Source: DASTFP01 sp963816855 (GTDB taxonomy: Bacteria > Verrucomicrobiota > Verrucomicrobiia > Chthoniobacterales > Terrimicrobiaceae). Taken from it: 64,000 bases of DNA. Positions 9,175 to 17,261 of the stretch are shown here, in pieces. The notes beneath the pieces were generated by a model, which was not told the DNA's origin, searched no databases, and was given only the letters and a program-made list of their open reading frames with translations. The DNA is taken from assembly GCA_963816855.1 (NCBI GenBank), contig CAWFMA010000028.1, positions 10,629 through 74,628 of the forward strand, given 5' to 3'. Made by a program: the position numbers and the translations under genes. Each line of letters starts with the position of its first letter. The stretch's first letter is position 1.

Positions 9175-9559
9175 TCGTCTTGTCCATACCGATTTTCTGA
9201 TTGATCGGTGGCGCAACGGAGAGGGGTCTGGAGCCGCGGTGTATGCCCGGGCGCACAGGGATGATTCATTGGCGCTTCCGTGGATTGTGAAGGCCGAATT
9301 TCTTCACCTGATGGAGTTGGCCGGCTACGACGCGGAGAAGATCGCCGAATTTCTGGGCCGGTATCCGACTTACTGGCCCGACGACGAGCTTCTGGTGGAT
9401 TACGCGCGCCTTGGGGTGACCCTGAGCAGCCATTCGGTTTCGCTTTCGAGCGAGGATCTTTGGATCGCCGCTTCCGCGCTGCGCCTGGACGTGGCGCTGG
9501 TGACTCGCAACGTTCGCGAGTTCGGCAAGGTGGCCGGAATCAAGCTCGATCCGTATTAG
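9164..9559 (+). CDS. vapC: VapC-type PIN-domain ribonuclease toxin
   Basis: A 131-residue PIN domain with the acidic active-site set: Asp in HTDFLIDRW near the N-terminus, Glu in VKAEFLH (about residue 45), Asp in SSEDLWIAA (about residue 95) and the C-terminal TRNVREF. VapC toxins cleave specific RNAs, often tRNA or rRNA. ATG 9164 lies inside the end of the antitoxin gene in another frame, the usual coupled arrangement. Complete and apparently active. The pair sits between two housekeeping operons with no other mobile signature beside it. Confidence 0.85.
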   Translation: MNVDRLVHTDFLIDRWRNGEGSGAAVYARAHRDDSLALPWIVKAEFLHLMELAGYDAEKIAEFLGRYPTYWPDDELLVDYARLGVTLSSHSVSLSSEDLWIAASALRLDVALVTRNVREFGKVAGIKLDPY

Positions 9560-9571
9560 CCTTAGCAGCGC

Positions 9572-11287
9572 CTACGGCAAGGGAAACTGGCTGGTGAATT
9601 GAATTACCTCTTTCCGTATCGCCGCGAGCTTCCCGGGATCGTTCCGATTTTCGAGCGTCGCATGAATCAGGTCGGCGATTTCCATCATTTCCTCCTCCTT
9701 CATCCCGCGAGTGGTCATCGCCGGGGTTCCAACGCGGATGCCGCCGGTCTTGGTGATTGCTTCCGTATCGAACGGGATCGCATTTTTATTGACCGTGATC
9801 GCGGCATGATCCAGGGCCGTTTGGGCTTCCACGCCGGTCAAGCCGCGCGGACGCAAATCGACCAACATGAGATGATTGTCGGTTCCCCCGGAGACGATCC
9901 GATAACCGAGCATGGCCAGGCGCGCAGCGAGGGCTTTGGCGTTGTTTACGATCTGCCGGGCGTATTGGGTAAAGCCAGATTGGAGCGCTTCGTGCAAACA
10001 AACGGCCTTGGCGGCGATGACGTGCATCAGCGGTCCGCCCTGGACGCCCGGAAAAGCCTGCGCGTCCAGTCTCTTGGCAAATTCCTGTTTGCACATGACC
10101 AGGCCCGCGCGGGGCCCTCGAAGGCTCTTGTGCGTGGTCGTCGTGACAAAGTGGGCATGCGGAACAGGAGAAGGGTGCACTCCGCCCGCCACGAGACCGG
10201 CGATGTGAGCCATATCCACGAAAAGGTAAGCCCCGACGGAATCTGCAATTTGGCGCATGAGGGCGAAATCGATCGTGCGCGAGTAAGCGGAGGCCCCGGC
10301 CGTGATCATCTTTGGTTTTACCTCTTGAGCCTGTTGCGCGAGCGCGTCGTAGTCGATTTGCTCGGACTCGCGAGTCACGCCGTAGTGATGAATCTGGTAG
10401 AGCTTTCCGGAAAAATTCGCCTTATGCCCGTGGGTCAGATGTCCGCCATGGGCCAGATCCATGGTCAGGATCCGGTCGTTCGGCTGGAGCACGGAAAAGT
10501 AAACCGCCATGTTTGCCTGGCTTCCGCTGTGGGGTTGCACGTTGACGTGATCGGGGGAAAACAATCGTTTCGCGCGCTCGATGGCGAGCGATTCTGCAAT
10601 GTCCACATATTCGCAGCCGCCATACCAGCGCCGGCCGGGATAGCCTTCGGCATATTTATTCGTCAGGCAGGATCCTTGGGCTTCCATCACCGCCCTGCTG
10701 GTAAAGTTCTCGCTGGCGATCAGCTCAATATTCTCGAACTGGCGGCGGCGCTCGTTCTCGATGGCTTGGGCAATCTGCGGATCGACCGCCGCGAGAGAGC
10801 GCGTGGAGCTTTGGTCCTGGAAGAGAGATTCGGTGGTCATGGGTTGGTTTTCTATAAGTTGCAGAAGGCTGGGTAGGGCTTTCTTCAAGACGTCGCGGCA
10901 GCGTTCGTAGATTTCCCTGCCCAATCCGATCGGATCCGGCACGTCGGGAGATCCGGGCTCGAACTCGCGGAGGAGATAAGTCTTCTCGCCGGCTTCGGGG
11001 AAGAACAACTCCAGCAAACGCTTGTGATCGCGCGTCATCACGAAGATGTGCGTAGCGTGCCGGACGAGCTCTTCGGAGACCGGCTTGCTCCGAAAATTCA
11101 TCAAATCGACGCCCTCTTCGGAGAGCGCGAGAATGGCATGCTGGCTGGCCGGCAAGCCGCGCCCGGCGCTGAGCCCGGCCGACTGAATGGCGATATCTTT
11201 GCGTTCGGCCACCAGCTTCCTGAAGAGCCCCTCGGCCATCGGGCTTCGGCATACATTGCCTGTGCAGACGAAAAGGACACTCTTCAT
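9572..11287 (-). CDS. glyA: Fusion: low-molecular-weight protein phosphatase + serine hydroxymethyltransferase
   Basis: One uninterrupted 571-residue frame. Residues 1-145 are an LMW phosphatase: P-loop VCTGNVCRSPMAEG and the DPIG region holding the general acid. From about residue 150 a complete SHMT follows, with the PLP lysine Lys387 in TTTTHKSLRGPRAG. SHMT makes glycine and methylene-tetrahydrofolate from serine; the phosphatase half would act on phospho-tyrosine or phospho-arginine. Met150 (ATG at 10838-10840) could start SHMT alone, but no ribosome-binding site precedes it. In Firmicutes these enzymes are neighbours (ywlE, rpiB, glyA), so fusion of formerly adjacent genes is plausible. 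The final SHMT sequence has normal length. Confidence 0.93.
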   Translation of the reverse strand: MKSVLFVCTGNVCRSPMAEGLFRKLVAERKDIAIQSAGLSAGRGLPASQHAILALSEEGVDLMNFRSKPVSEELVRHATHIFVMTRDHKRLLELFFPEAGEKTYLLREFEPGSPDVPDPIGLGREIYERCRDVLKKALPSLLQLIENQPMTTESLFQDQSSTRSLAAVDPQIAQAIENERRRQFENIELIASENFTSRAVMEAQGSCLTNKYAEGYPGRRWYGGCEYVDIAESLAIERAKRLFSPDHVNVQPHSGSQANMAVYFSVLQPNDRILTMDLAHGGHLTHGHKANFSGKLYQIHHYGVTRESEQIDYDALAQQAQEVKPKMITAGASAYSRTIDFALMRQIADSVGAYLFVDMAHIAGLVAGGVHPSPVPHAHFVTTTTHKSLRGPRAGLVMCKQEFAKRLDAQAFPGVQGGPLMHVIAAKAVCLHEALQSGFTQYARQIVNNAKALAARLAMLGYRIVSGGTDNHLMLVDLRPRGLTGVEAQTALDHAAITVNKNAIPFDTEAITKTGGIRVGTPAMTTRGMKEEEMMEIADLIHATLENRNDPGKLAAIRKEVIQFTSQFPLP

Positions 11288-11429
11288 GAATATCCGTTAA
11301 AAATGGGCGCGAGTGCCATTCAAGTCAATCGCGCGCGATGCTCGCCCGGCAGACTTTTGGCCAGGGTGAGATCAGTGGCACAAGACGCTTGTGAACCGAA
11401 TTTTGCGAGGCTATGTAGCATGCGCCCCG

Positions 11430-11828
11430 ATGAGCGATCTTCCTGAGGAATGGGTCTTTCTGGAATCGGCATGGCGCTTTGCGTTGTTGCTGACGGGTTG
11501 CCATGAGGGGGCGTCCAAAATATTCAAGGACTCCGTTGACGAGTTGCTGCGCCATCCCCATCCCGGGGACTTGGAAAGGACGAGGCAGTTGCTTTTTATG
11601 ATCGTGCGGAGGCGAGGCCTTAAATATCCCGCTCGTTCCGAGCTCGACGGGACTCCGGCAAGGCTGCATGGCATTGCGGAGCCCGGGCGCAGCGCGCTGG
11701 CCTTGCTCTATCTCGGCAACTTTCCCGCTGACGACATCCAGCGTGTACTGAACATCAACGAGAGATTGCTCGCCGAAGCCATCGACGCTGCGCGGTCCGG
11801 GTTGCGCGAGGAGAGACCAGCCCCCTGA
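11430..11828 (+). CDS. Degenerate ECF-like sigma factor (probable)
   Basis: A 132-residue protein. Residues 1-70 resemble a shortened sigma region 2 (AWRFALLLTGCHEGASKIF, then RTRQLLFMIVRRRG), and residues 85-125 resemble region 4, where a helix-turn-helix-like NFPADDIQRVLNINERLLAEAI follows RSALALLYLG. The match is by pattern only and weak at the promoter-binding positions. The stop overlaps the ATG of the next gene as TGATG, and that next gene looks like a membrane anti-sigma factor, which strengthens the call. ATG 11430 was chosen over a GTG 39 bases upstream because the added residues do not resemble the fold. It may have lost promoter recognition and act only through its partner. Confidence 0.55.
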   Translation: MSDLPEEWVFLESAWRFALLLTGCHEGASKIFKDSVDELLRHPHPGDLERTRQLLFMIVRRRGLKYPARSELDGTPARLHGIAEPGRSALALLYLGNFPADDIQRVLNINERLLAEAIDAARSGLREERPAP

Positions 11829-12592
11829 TGAACGCGAAGAACGCTCGCAATATTCTCCTTTGTCGCCGCCCGACCGGCGAGGACGATTCGGATCCTTCCG
11901 TGAAGCGAGCCCTGGACGTTGCCGCAAAGGATCCCTCGCTCGCGGCGGAGCTTGAAAAGCAGACTGTTTTCGATCTGGTCCGCGCGGGGGAATTGAGAAA
12001 TATCCCGCTCAATGCAGATGCCCGTACGCAGATTGGCGAGGCGGCTCGATCCTTCCTGGCCCTCCGCGGCGCGGAGCGAACGCCGTTGGGCCGGAACGCT
12101 GCGCTGGCGGTGGGCGTGGGTGTTCTTCTTTTGGCGTGTTTGCTCGTCTGGATGTTTCTCGGCCGCGCGGGGACATTCCCTGATGAGGCTGTGAAAATCG
12201 CTGCGGCGGGCGTCAAGGCAACTCCGGAGCAGTTTGATCCGGTCGAGGAAAAAGCGGGCGGCTTGCAAGATTGGTTTGCCCTCAAGGGACTCGACACGTT
12301 TCGCATACCGCCCGAGTTCGCCCAATTCGAAGTGGTTGGCGTCCGGATTTTCACCGTTGAAAACGAACCTGTTGCGCAAGTGGCCGTTCCCGAGAATGCA
12401 ATGTACTTTTACTGCTTTTTGTCGCAGCCTTTCGGAATCAATGTTGTTCCCGAAGGAACGTGGCGGATTACGGAATCCGATCGCCTGGCGCTGGCAGTTC
12501 GAGAGGAGAAGGGACTTTGCTTTCTCGTTGCGTTCCGCGGCTCAAAGCGGGAGATGAAAAGTCTGCTCGAGAAAGCGGGAGCGCTGCGCTAG
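11828..12592 (+). CDS. Single-pass membrane protein, probable anti-sigma factor
   Basis: The N-terminal 90 residues are cytoplasmic and helical, one transmembrane segment follows (about residues 97-117, NAALAVGVGVLLLACLLVWMFL), and the C-terminal 130 residues would be periplasmic. This plan, with tight translational coupling to a sigma-like gene, is that of anti-sigma regulators that hold an ECF factor at the membrane. No zinc-binding HXXXCXXC motif is seen, so it is not a ZAS-type factor. No named domain was recognised in the outer part. Confidence 0.55.
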   Translation: MNAKNARNILLCRRPTGEDDSDPSVKRALDVAAKDPSLAAELEKQTVFDLVRAGELRNIPLNADARTQIGEAARSFLALRGAERTPLGRNAALAVGVGVLLLACLLVWMFLGRAGTFPDEAVKIAAAGVKATPEQFDPVEEKAGGLQDWFALKGLDTFRIPPEFAQFEVVGVRIFTVENEPVAQVAVPENAMYFYCFLSQPFGINVVPEGTWRITESDRLALAVREEKGLCFLVAFRGSKREMKSLLEKAGALR

Positions 12593-12647
12593 CGGAAAAA
12601 GAGGGCCAGTTTTCTTGGTTGGGTCCCTGGCGCAAGCTTCGCTGCGG

Positions 12648-13475
12648 TCAGGAACTGGCGCTGGCATATCGCCGGAGCGCGGTGAGCCAGAACAGGCGCG
12701 TTGCGCAGGTGGCTATCAAGGTAGCGGCAGCAAGTTGCAAGATCAGCGGCGCGGGCGAGTCGGCTGCGCGGATCAAGAGCCGGGCGGGAATATTGGTCAC
12801 CACAATGATGGGAATGATCCAGCTGAAGACGAACTTGAAGACGCCGCGGAAAATGCCGTCGGGGTAGCGGCCAAGGTTGAAAAGGCTGTAGTATCCGTAC
12901 ATGAGCCCTTGCGAGCGGACAATCCAAAAACTTGTCGCGACAAGGCAGAAGAGAACGCTATAGTGGATCATTACGCCCATCGCGATCGCCGTGAAGTACA
13001 AGGCGATCTGCCCGAGAGTCGGCATGGCGCCCATCTTCGCGAGCGAGACGACGACAAACGCTACTCCGATCAGCGCGTTGACGAGATTGTCGAGGCCGAA
13101 TTGCTTTGTGGATACGGCAAATTGCGTATCGATCGGCTGGATCAACAGGAAATCAAGGCGCCCTGTGCGAATGAGTTCGGGAAGATTGGCAAGATTTGAG
13201 TAGAAGAAGGCCTGGAAGACTTGGCCGATCAGTTGATGGGTTCCGACCAGGAGCACGACCTCCCATTTTGTCCAATCTCCGATGCGATCGACATAACCGA
13301 AAATTACCTCCAGAAAGACGATCTGGCCAATGAACCAAAGCAATTCGACACCCATCCAAAGAAGGAAGTTCGCCTTGAAAGCCATTTCGCGAATTAGGGA
13401 GTTGCGAAGCATGATCGCATAAACCTCCCCGTATCGGCGCAGTCTGGCGCAGAGGGTGAAAAGGCGCGATTTCAA
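12648..13475 (-). CDS. ABC-2 family transporter permease
   Basis: A 275-residue inner-membrane protein with about six hydrophobic segments. The N-terminal RRYGEVYAIMLRNSLIREMAF/KANFLLWMGVEL stretch and the later LRTGRLDFLLIQPID-like segment (IRTGRLDFLLIQPID here) are characteristic of the COG3694 permease group, which normally pairs with a second permease and an ATPase. Neither partner lies next to it. The frame begins at a TTG (13475), preferred over the ATG at 13412 because it keeps the conserved RRYGEVYAIM segment. Substrate unknown; relatives are annotated for drug, lipid or polysaccharide export. Confidence 0.85.
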   Translation of the reverse strand: MKSRLFTLCARLRRYGEVYAIMLRNSLIREMAFKANFLLWMGVELLWFIGQIVFLEVIFGYVDRIGDWTKWEVVLLVGTHQLIGQVFQAFFYSNLANLPELIRTGRLDFLLIQPIDTQFAVSTKQFGLDNLVNALIGVAFVVVSLAKMGAMPTLGQIALYFTAIAMGVMIHYSVLFCLVATSFWIVRSQGLMYGYYSLFNLGRYPDGIFRGVFKFVFSWIIPIIVVTNIPARLLIRAADSPAPLILQLAAATLIATCATRLFWLTALRRYASASS

Positions 13476-13511
13476 GCCGATCTCGGATTGTAACTTTTTA
13501 AGCCGTTTAGG

Positions 13512-14621
13512 TTATGACGATCGGACTTGCGCGCCCCCCAGGAGGAACCGGGCAATGGCGCGGGCAGCCGGCGGCTTTTTCAGAGAGGCGAGATTTGCGC
13601 GCCACGCTTTCCACAGATTGGCATCGTTGGCCAGCATGCCCAGGACGATATCGCTGATCCGCCGAGGATTGCCAACCGCCAGGGCCCCAATGCCCGCCCG
13701 CTCGATCAGGGCAAGATTCCCCTCTTCCTGCCCCGGCACAACGTGGCTCACTAGAAACGGGATCTGCGCTGCGATCGCTTCCTGTACCGTCGCCCCCCCG
13801 GCTTTTCCGATGAAGAGATGATGCGAGGCCATCAGCGCGGGCATCTCGTCGGTCCATCCAATGAGAGATCCGTGCCTCGGCAGTGAGGCACGCTGGAGCG
13901 CGCGAAAAACGTTCTGCCTTCGGCCCGTGACCACGGTGATCTTTATCCGGGGAATTTCAGCCAGATGCGTTAGCGCGGCGACGGAAAACTTTGATACCCC
14001 GCCGGGAAAGAAAACGGCCTCCCAAATGCCGTTTGAAGGAAAGGGCGCCGGTTGGAGCGCCTCAAAGGCCTGGGCTACCGGAAAGCCCAGCACGTGGACC
14101 TTGTCAGGCGGAACGCCATCGTTCAAAAGCACCCGGGCCGTTTGTTCATCCGCGACGATCGATCCGTCGCACGGGCATCGGTACCATGCGGAATTGATCA
14201 TCGTCGAATCGGTGATGACGGTGTAAAATGGCGTTGTCGCGGACGGATTCTTCTTCCGGATTTTGGCCATGAGAAACGAGAAGACCGGATAGGTCGAGGC
14301 GACGACGTCGGGATGAAACTCGTCGATGAGGGCTTTGACGGCGCCGGTCAACTCCGCCAGCATAGGCCCCATTCCTTCCACGACGCCGCGTTTGCTGAGG
14401 AGTTCGAAGACCACTTTCCACGCTCGCGGGTAGCGATTTATCGCTGTCACGTAACCCCGCTGCATCAGCCGGTTAATGATCGGATTCGTTCGGGTGTAGG
14501 GATCGGCGACCAGGACCGTGGCGCAGCCTTCGCTCTCCGCCAGAAGAGCGTCGCGGATGTTCCGAGCGGCAGTGTTATGGCCCTCACCCATGCTTGCCGT
14601 GAGAATGAGAATGCGCGGCAT
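13512..14621 (-). CDS. MGDG-synthase/UgtP-like glycosyltransferase
   Basis: The N-terminus ILILTASMGEGHNTAARNI is the nucleotide-sugar transferase signature of the monogalactosyl-/diglucosyl-diacylglycerol synthase group (GT28), and the C-terminal half carries GKAGGATVQEAIAAQIPFLV, the donor-binding region. It would transfer a sugar from UDP-sugar to diacylglycerol at the inner face of the membrane, making glycolipids. Length 369 residues, normal. ATG 14621 is used; a GTG lies one codon upstream. It is followed on the same strand by the ABC-2 permease gene after 36 bases, so a shared transcript for a lipid synthesis and export step is possible. Confidence 0.88.
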   Translation of the reverse strand: MPRILILTASMGEGHNTAARNIRDALLAESEGCATVLVADPYTRTNPIINRLMQRGYVTAINRYPRAWKVVFELLSKRGVVEGMGPMLAELTGAVKALIDEFHPDVVASTYPVFSFLMAKIRKKNPSATTPFYTVITDSTMINSAWYRCPCDGSIVADEQTARVLLNDGVPPDKVHVLGFPVAQAFEALQPAPFPSNGIWEAVFFPGGVSKFSVAALTHLAEIPRIKITVVTGRRQNVFRALQRASLPRHGSLIGWTDEMPALMASHHLFIGKAGGATVQEAIAAQIPFLVSHVVPGQEEGNLALIERAGIGALAVGNPRRISDIVLGMLANDANLWKAWRANLASLKKPPAARAIARFLLGGAQVRSS

Positions 14622-14699
14622 CACTCAGTGGTCGTCGAAATTTGCGGAAAAGTCCTGCGAGATCTTTGCAGGCTCAGTTGAAGAAAATGCACTTTCTGG

Positions 14700-15482
14700 T
14701 CATCGCAGCCTATCAAGCGTGGCAAGAGCGCGCTGCTTGTCGTCGTCGTCGCTTTTCTCGGTGGAGGGGAGGGAAATTCCTTCGTTGAATTGTTCCCGTG
14801 CCCTTTGTGTTTCGCCGAGAGCCAGATAGGAGCGGCCAAGTTCCAAATGGTGCGCCACGCGCTGCGGTTGAAGGGCGACGGCCTTTTGAAAACATTCAAC
14901 GGCCCTTTCGTTCGAAGCATCGGGCAACCGGCCATAAATGGTCTGGGCCAGCGCCTTCAAAACCGGATTGAAATTCGCCAGCTCGTAGTTCCAACGGCCC
15001 AAGACGTGCCAGGCCAAATCATTCCGGGGATCGAGGCGCGCCGCGGCTTCCGCCTCCTGCTGAACCAATCTGGACATTTCCACTTTGCGGCGGGCGGATT
15101 CGTCAAGCGCGACCCGACCATAGGCGATAGCCAGCGCGAGATGCGCCTGAGAATTGGCGGGATCGGCCTTTACAGCGCCCTTGGCGGCGTCGATTGCTTT
15201 TTCGCCAAGGAGCTTTTTTTCGCGGCTGTCCGGCGCGTCGAGCATGAGTTGAGCGTACTGTTTCGAGATGCGTCGCAGGATTTCGGCGTCGTTCGGACTC
15301 TGCGCCGCGGCCTCAAGATAGAATGAAAGAGCTTCGGAGTTCTTGTTCTTTTCGTCGAGAGCGTCTCCCGCGGGGACAAGTTTCTCGGGTCCTTCTGCGT
15401 GCAGGGCCGCGGCGCACATCAAAAGGAACGCCAATGAGGATCCGGCGAGCTTCTGCGATCCGGAGAGGGAGGCGATGTTCAT
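14700..15482 (-). CDS. Secreted TPR protein, RMDN-like
   Basis: A signal peptide (residues 1-28, LAGSSLAFLLMCAAALHAEG) leads into helical TPR-like repeats: ALSFYLEAAAQSPNDAEIL, AKGAVKADPANSQAHLALAIAYG, AEAAARLDPRNDLAWHVLGRWNYE and a last clear repeat around residues 205-235. The segment HVLGRWNYELANFNPVLKALAQ resembles the regulator-of-microtubule-dynamics (RMDN) family, whose bacterial members have no known role. Probably periplasmic scaffold. The start ATG is unambiguous. Lies between the glycosyltransferase and DUF1295 genes on the same strand with gaps of 78 and 32 bases. Confidence 0.8.
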   Translation of the reverse strand: MNIASLSGSQKLAGSSLAFLLMCAAALHAEGPEKLVPAGDALDEKNKNSEALSFYLEAAAQSPNDAEILRRISKQYAQLMLDAPDSREKKLLGEKAIDAAKGAVKADPANSQAHLALAIAYGRVALDESARRKVEMSRLVQQEAEAAARLDPRNDLAWHVLGRWNYELANFNPVLKALAQTIYGRLPDASNERAVECFQKAVALQPQRVAHHLELGRSYLALGETQRAREQFNEGISLPSTEKSDDDDKQRALATLDRLR

Positions 15483-15514
15483 TTTGCCTCTGGCAGGTCC
15501 GAGCCTGGCGGCGC

Positions 15515-16345
15515 TTATTCAGGATGCCCCGCTTCGCGAAGACGATTGCTGATGCCGTGGCCGGTCTTGGGCGGCCGGGGAATGAACGCGCTGGTGGCGA
15601 TTTGGTAGCGGCGATACTCATCTCGAAAAGATTTCAGGCATCGCGCTTCCGAAGCGGGAATTCCTGTCGATTTGGTCATCGAATGAAGAACGAGCAACGG
15701 ACAATAAAATGTGATCCAGCCCCACGGAGAACCGAGCGCGAACAGGAAATAAGCGATCCAAATGACCCAGTGAGCGAAGTCGTCTGGGTGGCGCGAATAT
15801 TGCCAGAGCCCGGTCGCGCATACTTTTTCGGAATTGCCCCGGTCGGATCGAAATCGAGCAAGTTGGAATTTTGACACGATGACCCCGGTAATAGCGGCGA
15901 GCCAAAGAATCAACGCGATGACCTCCCACCCATTGATTCCGGGAGCCGTATTCGAACAAGCGATCGCAAAGGGAATTGAAAGAAGCCAAAGCAGACCGGC
16001 CCGGTATTGGGAAAATCCAAAGAACATGAGCCAGGGCCGTTTGGGGAACTGTTCGCGCAGCAATGCGTAGCGGTCGCTCTCCGTCGGGTGATGCCAGATG
16101 ATGCCCCGCAGGAGCGAGGTTGCCAGAAGCGTGCTCGATACGAGGACCATTCCCGCGATAAGCGACTTTCGGAAGGGGGTGCCGGATCCGATGAGAGCGT
16201 AGAGGCAGGCGACAATGGCGAACCCGTATGTCCAAGCCGGCTCGATAAGGCTCGCGTTTTTTAGCCGGCGAGCAACAGCCCAGGCCAGCGCCATGACGAT
16301 CACGGAGACATTCGCTCCAAAACCGATCAAGGACCACGCATTCAT
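15515..16345 (-). CDS. DUF1295 membrane protein, steroid 5-alpha-reductase-like
   Basis: A 276-residue membrane protein with at least six hydrophobic segments. The C-terminal part has the cofactor-binding pattern TGLWQYSRHPDDFAHWVIWIAYFLFAL and the SFRDEYRRYQ end typical of DUF1295 and isoprenylcysteine methyltransferase-like reductases. It may reduce a double bond of a lipid or isoprenoid with NADPH. The substrate cannot be read from the sequence. ATG 16345 chosen over the adjacent TTG 16348. The spacing on both sides (about 20-30 bases) suggests a single transcript with the methyltransferase upstream and TPR gene downstream. Confidence 0.82.
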   Translation of the reverse strand: MNAWSLIGFGANVSVIVMALAWAVARRLKNASLIEPAWTYGFAIVACLYALIGSGTPFRKSLIAGMVLVSSTLLATSLLRGIIWHHPTESDRYALLREQFPKRPWLMFFGFSQYRAGLLWLLSIPFAIACSNTAPGINGWEVIALILWLAAITGVIVSKFQLARFRSDRGNSEKVCATGLWQYSRHPDDFAHWVIWIAYFLFALGSPWGWITFYCPLLVLHSMTKSTGIPASEARCLKSFRDEYRRYQIATSAFIPRPPKTGHGISNRLREAGHPE

Positions 16346-16369
16346 CAAGCCTGTCCAGCGGATTCCTTC

Positions 16370-17050
16370 TCAGAATCGTTTCTGCGCCCAGAATTGTGCG
16401 CGTCCCTCCGCGGTCGATTTGCAGATCCAGCCATTCTTCCTGGCCTCCTTGAAAAGAAAATATCCACAGAAGTCATCCTGCTTGACAAGGTGCCTTGGAA
16501 TTTTTCTCCAATCGAGACAAACATCATCAAAAACCACCACGGAACCTGGACGGGCATGCGGCTTCATGATTTCCCACTCCGAAAGAATTCCGGACATAAA
16601 GTGCATGGAGTCCTGAAAAAAGAAATCCCAGTGTCCTGACCGGGCGGGGAATAGCGATGGCAGGACGTCTCGTGAGTCGCCATTGAGAAACTGAATTTCA
16701 ACTTTGGGGAATTTCGAACGAGCAAGGTCAAGGTTCTCGTCTCGAATCTTGCGGAGATCCAGCCAATCCTGCTTTGGAATGGAGAGATCGGGATCACCGT
16801 CGTAGTCGATGGTGAAGATCCGGGCCTGGTTGGCGTTTTCTTGGGCCGCCTTGGCCATCGCGAAGGTGCCCAATCCTTCGAACGTGCCGGTCTCGACGAT
16901 GATCTGGGGTTGCCGCCAAAGGATGGCGTTGTGCAGGCGGATGGCGCTCAGACGGTGGGATGACCATGCGTGCTTCCAGCGGCTCGGCGGAAGGTCGAGC
17001 TGGACAGAAAAATCGCAAATCGTCGGCCAAGCCTGCTTCAGATTTCTCAT
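16370..17050 (-). CDS. Class I SAM-dependent methyltransferase (Methyltransf_24-like)
   Basis: A Rossmann methyltransferase of 226 residues. IIVETGTFEGLGTFAMA (about residues 50-66) is the SAM-binding motif I, IFTIDYDGDPD is motif II with the acidic ribose ligand, and DFFFQDSMHFMSG plus GSVVVFDDVCLDW follow the pattern of the O-methyltransferase / cephalosporin-hydroxylase-like group. The substrate is unknown, perhaps a sugar or small metabolite. The start codon lies within a repeated leader sequence that recurs upstream of the next methyltransferase gene (see repeats at 17035 and 18340). Confidence 0.8.
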   Translation of the reverse strand: MRNLKQAWPTICDFSVQLDLPPSRWKHAWSSHRLSAIRLHNAILWRQPQIIVETGTFEGLGTFAMAKAAQENANQARIFTIDYDGDPDLSIPKQDWLDLRKIRDENLDLARSKFPKVEIQFLNGDSRDVLPSLFPARSGHWDFFFQDSMHFMSGILSEWEIMKPHARPGSVVVFDDVCLDWRKIPRHLVKQDDFCGYFLFKEARKNGWICKSTAEGRAQFWAQKRF

Positions 17051-17159
17051 CCGGAAGGCGCGAACTAATCAGAGTCCGAACGTTTCGGCAACAGCGCAGG
17101 GATAGCCGGCGGGTTTTGGCCAGACACGTTCTCTCAATCGCTTGATAAGGGGAGAGGGT
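17035..17159 (-). repeat. Repeated leader, copy A (overlaps start of methyltransferase 16370-17050)
   Basis: About 120 bases closely resemble 18340-18460 in the same orientation, at roughly four bases in five by eye with a few one-base gaps. Conserved blocks include GAAGGCGCGAA, AATCAGAG, AACGTTTCGGC, GATAGCCGGC and CGTTC.CTCAAT. It lies in the 5' region of a minus-strand methyltransferase gene. It could be a shared promoter or operator, a structured leader, or a small dispersed element. Confidence 0.7.
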
Positions 17160-17261
17160 GGCCAGTGCCCGGGCGACTCCGCGCAAATCTCAGGAGGATT
17201 CGGTCGGGATCTTGATAGAACGCTGGTTCCGATTCTCAATGATCCCCAACGGAGCACCGAT

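Noticed and set aside
9599..10876. Plus-strand frame of 425 codons opposite the SHMT fusion
   Set aside because: Antisense to conserved SHMT codons; no natural start or domain pattern.
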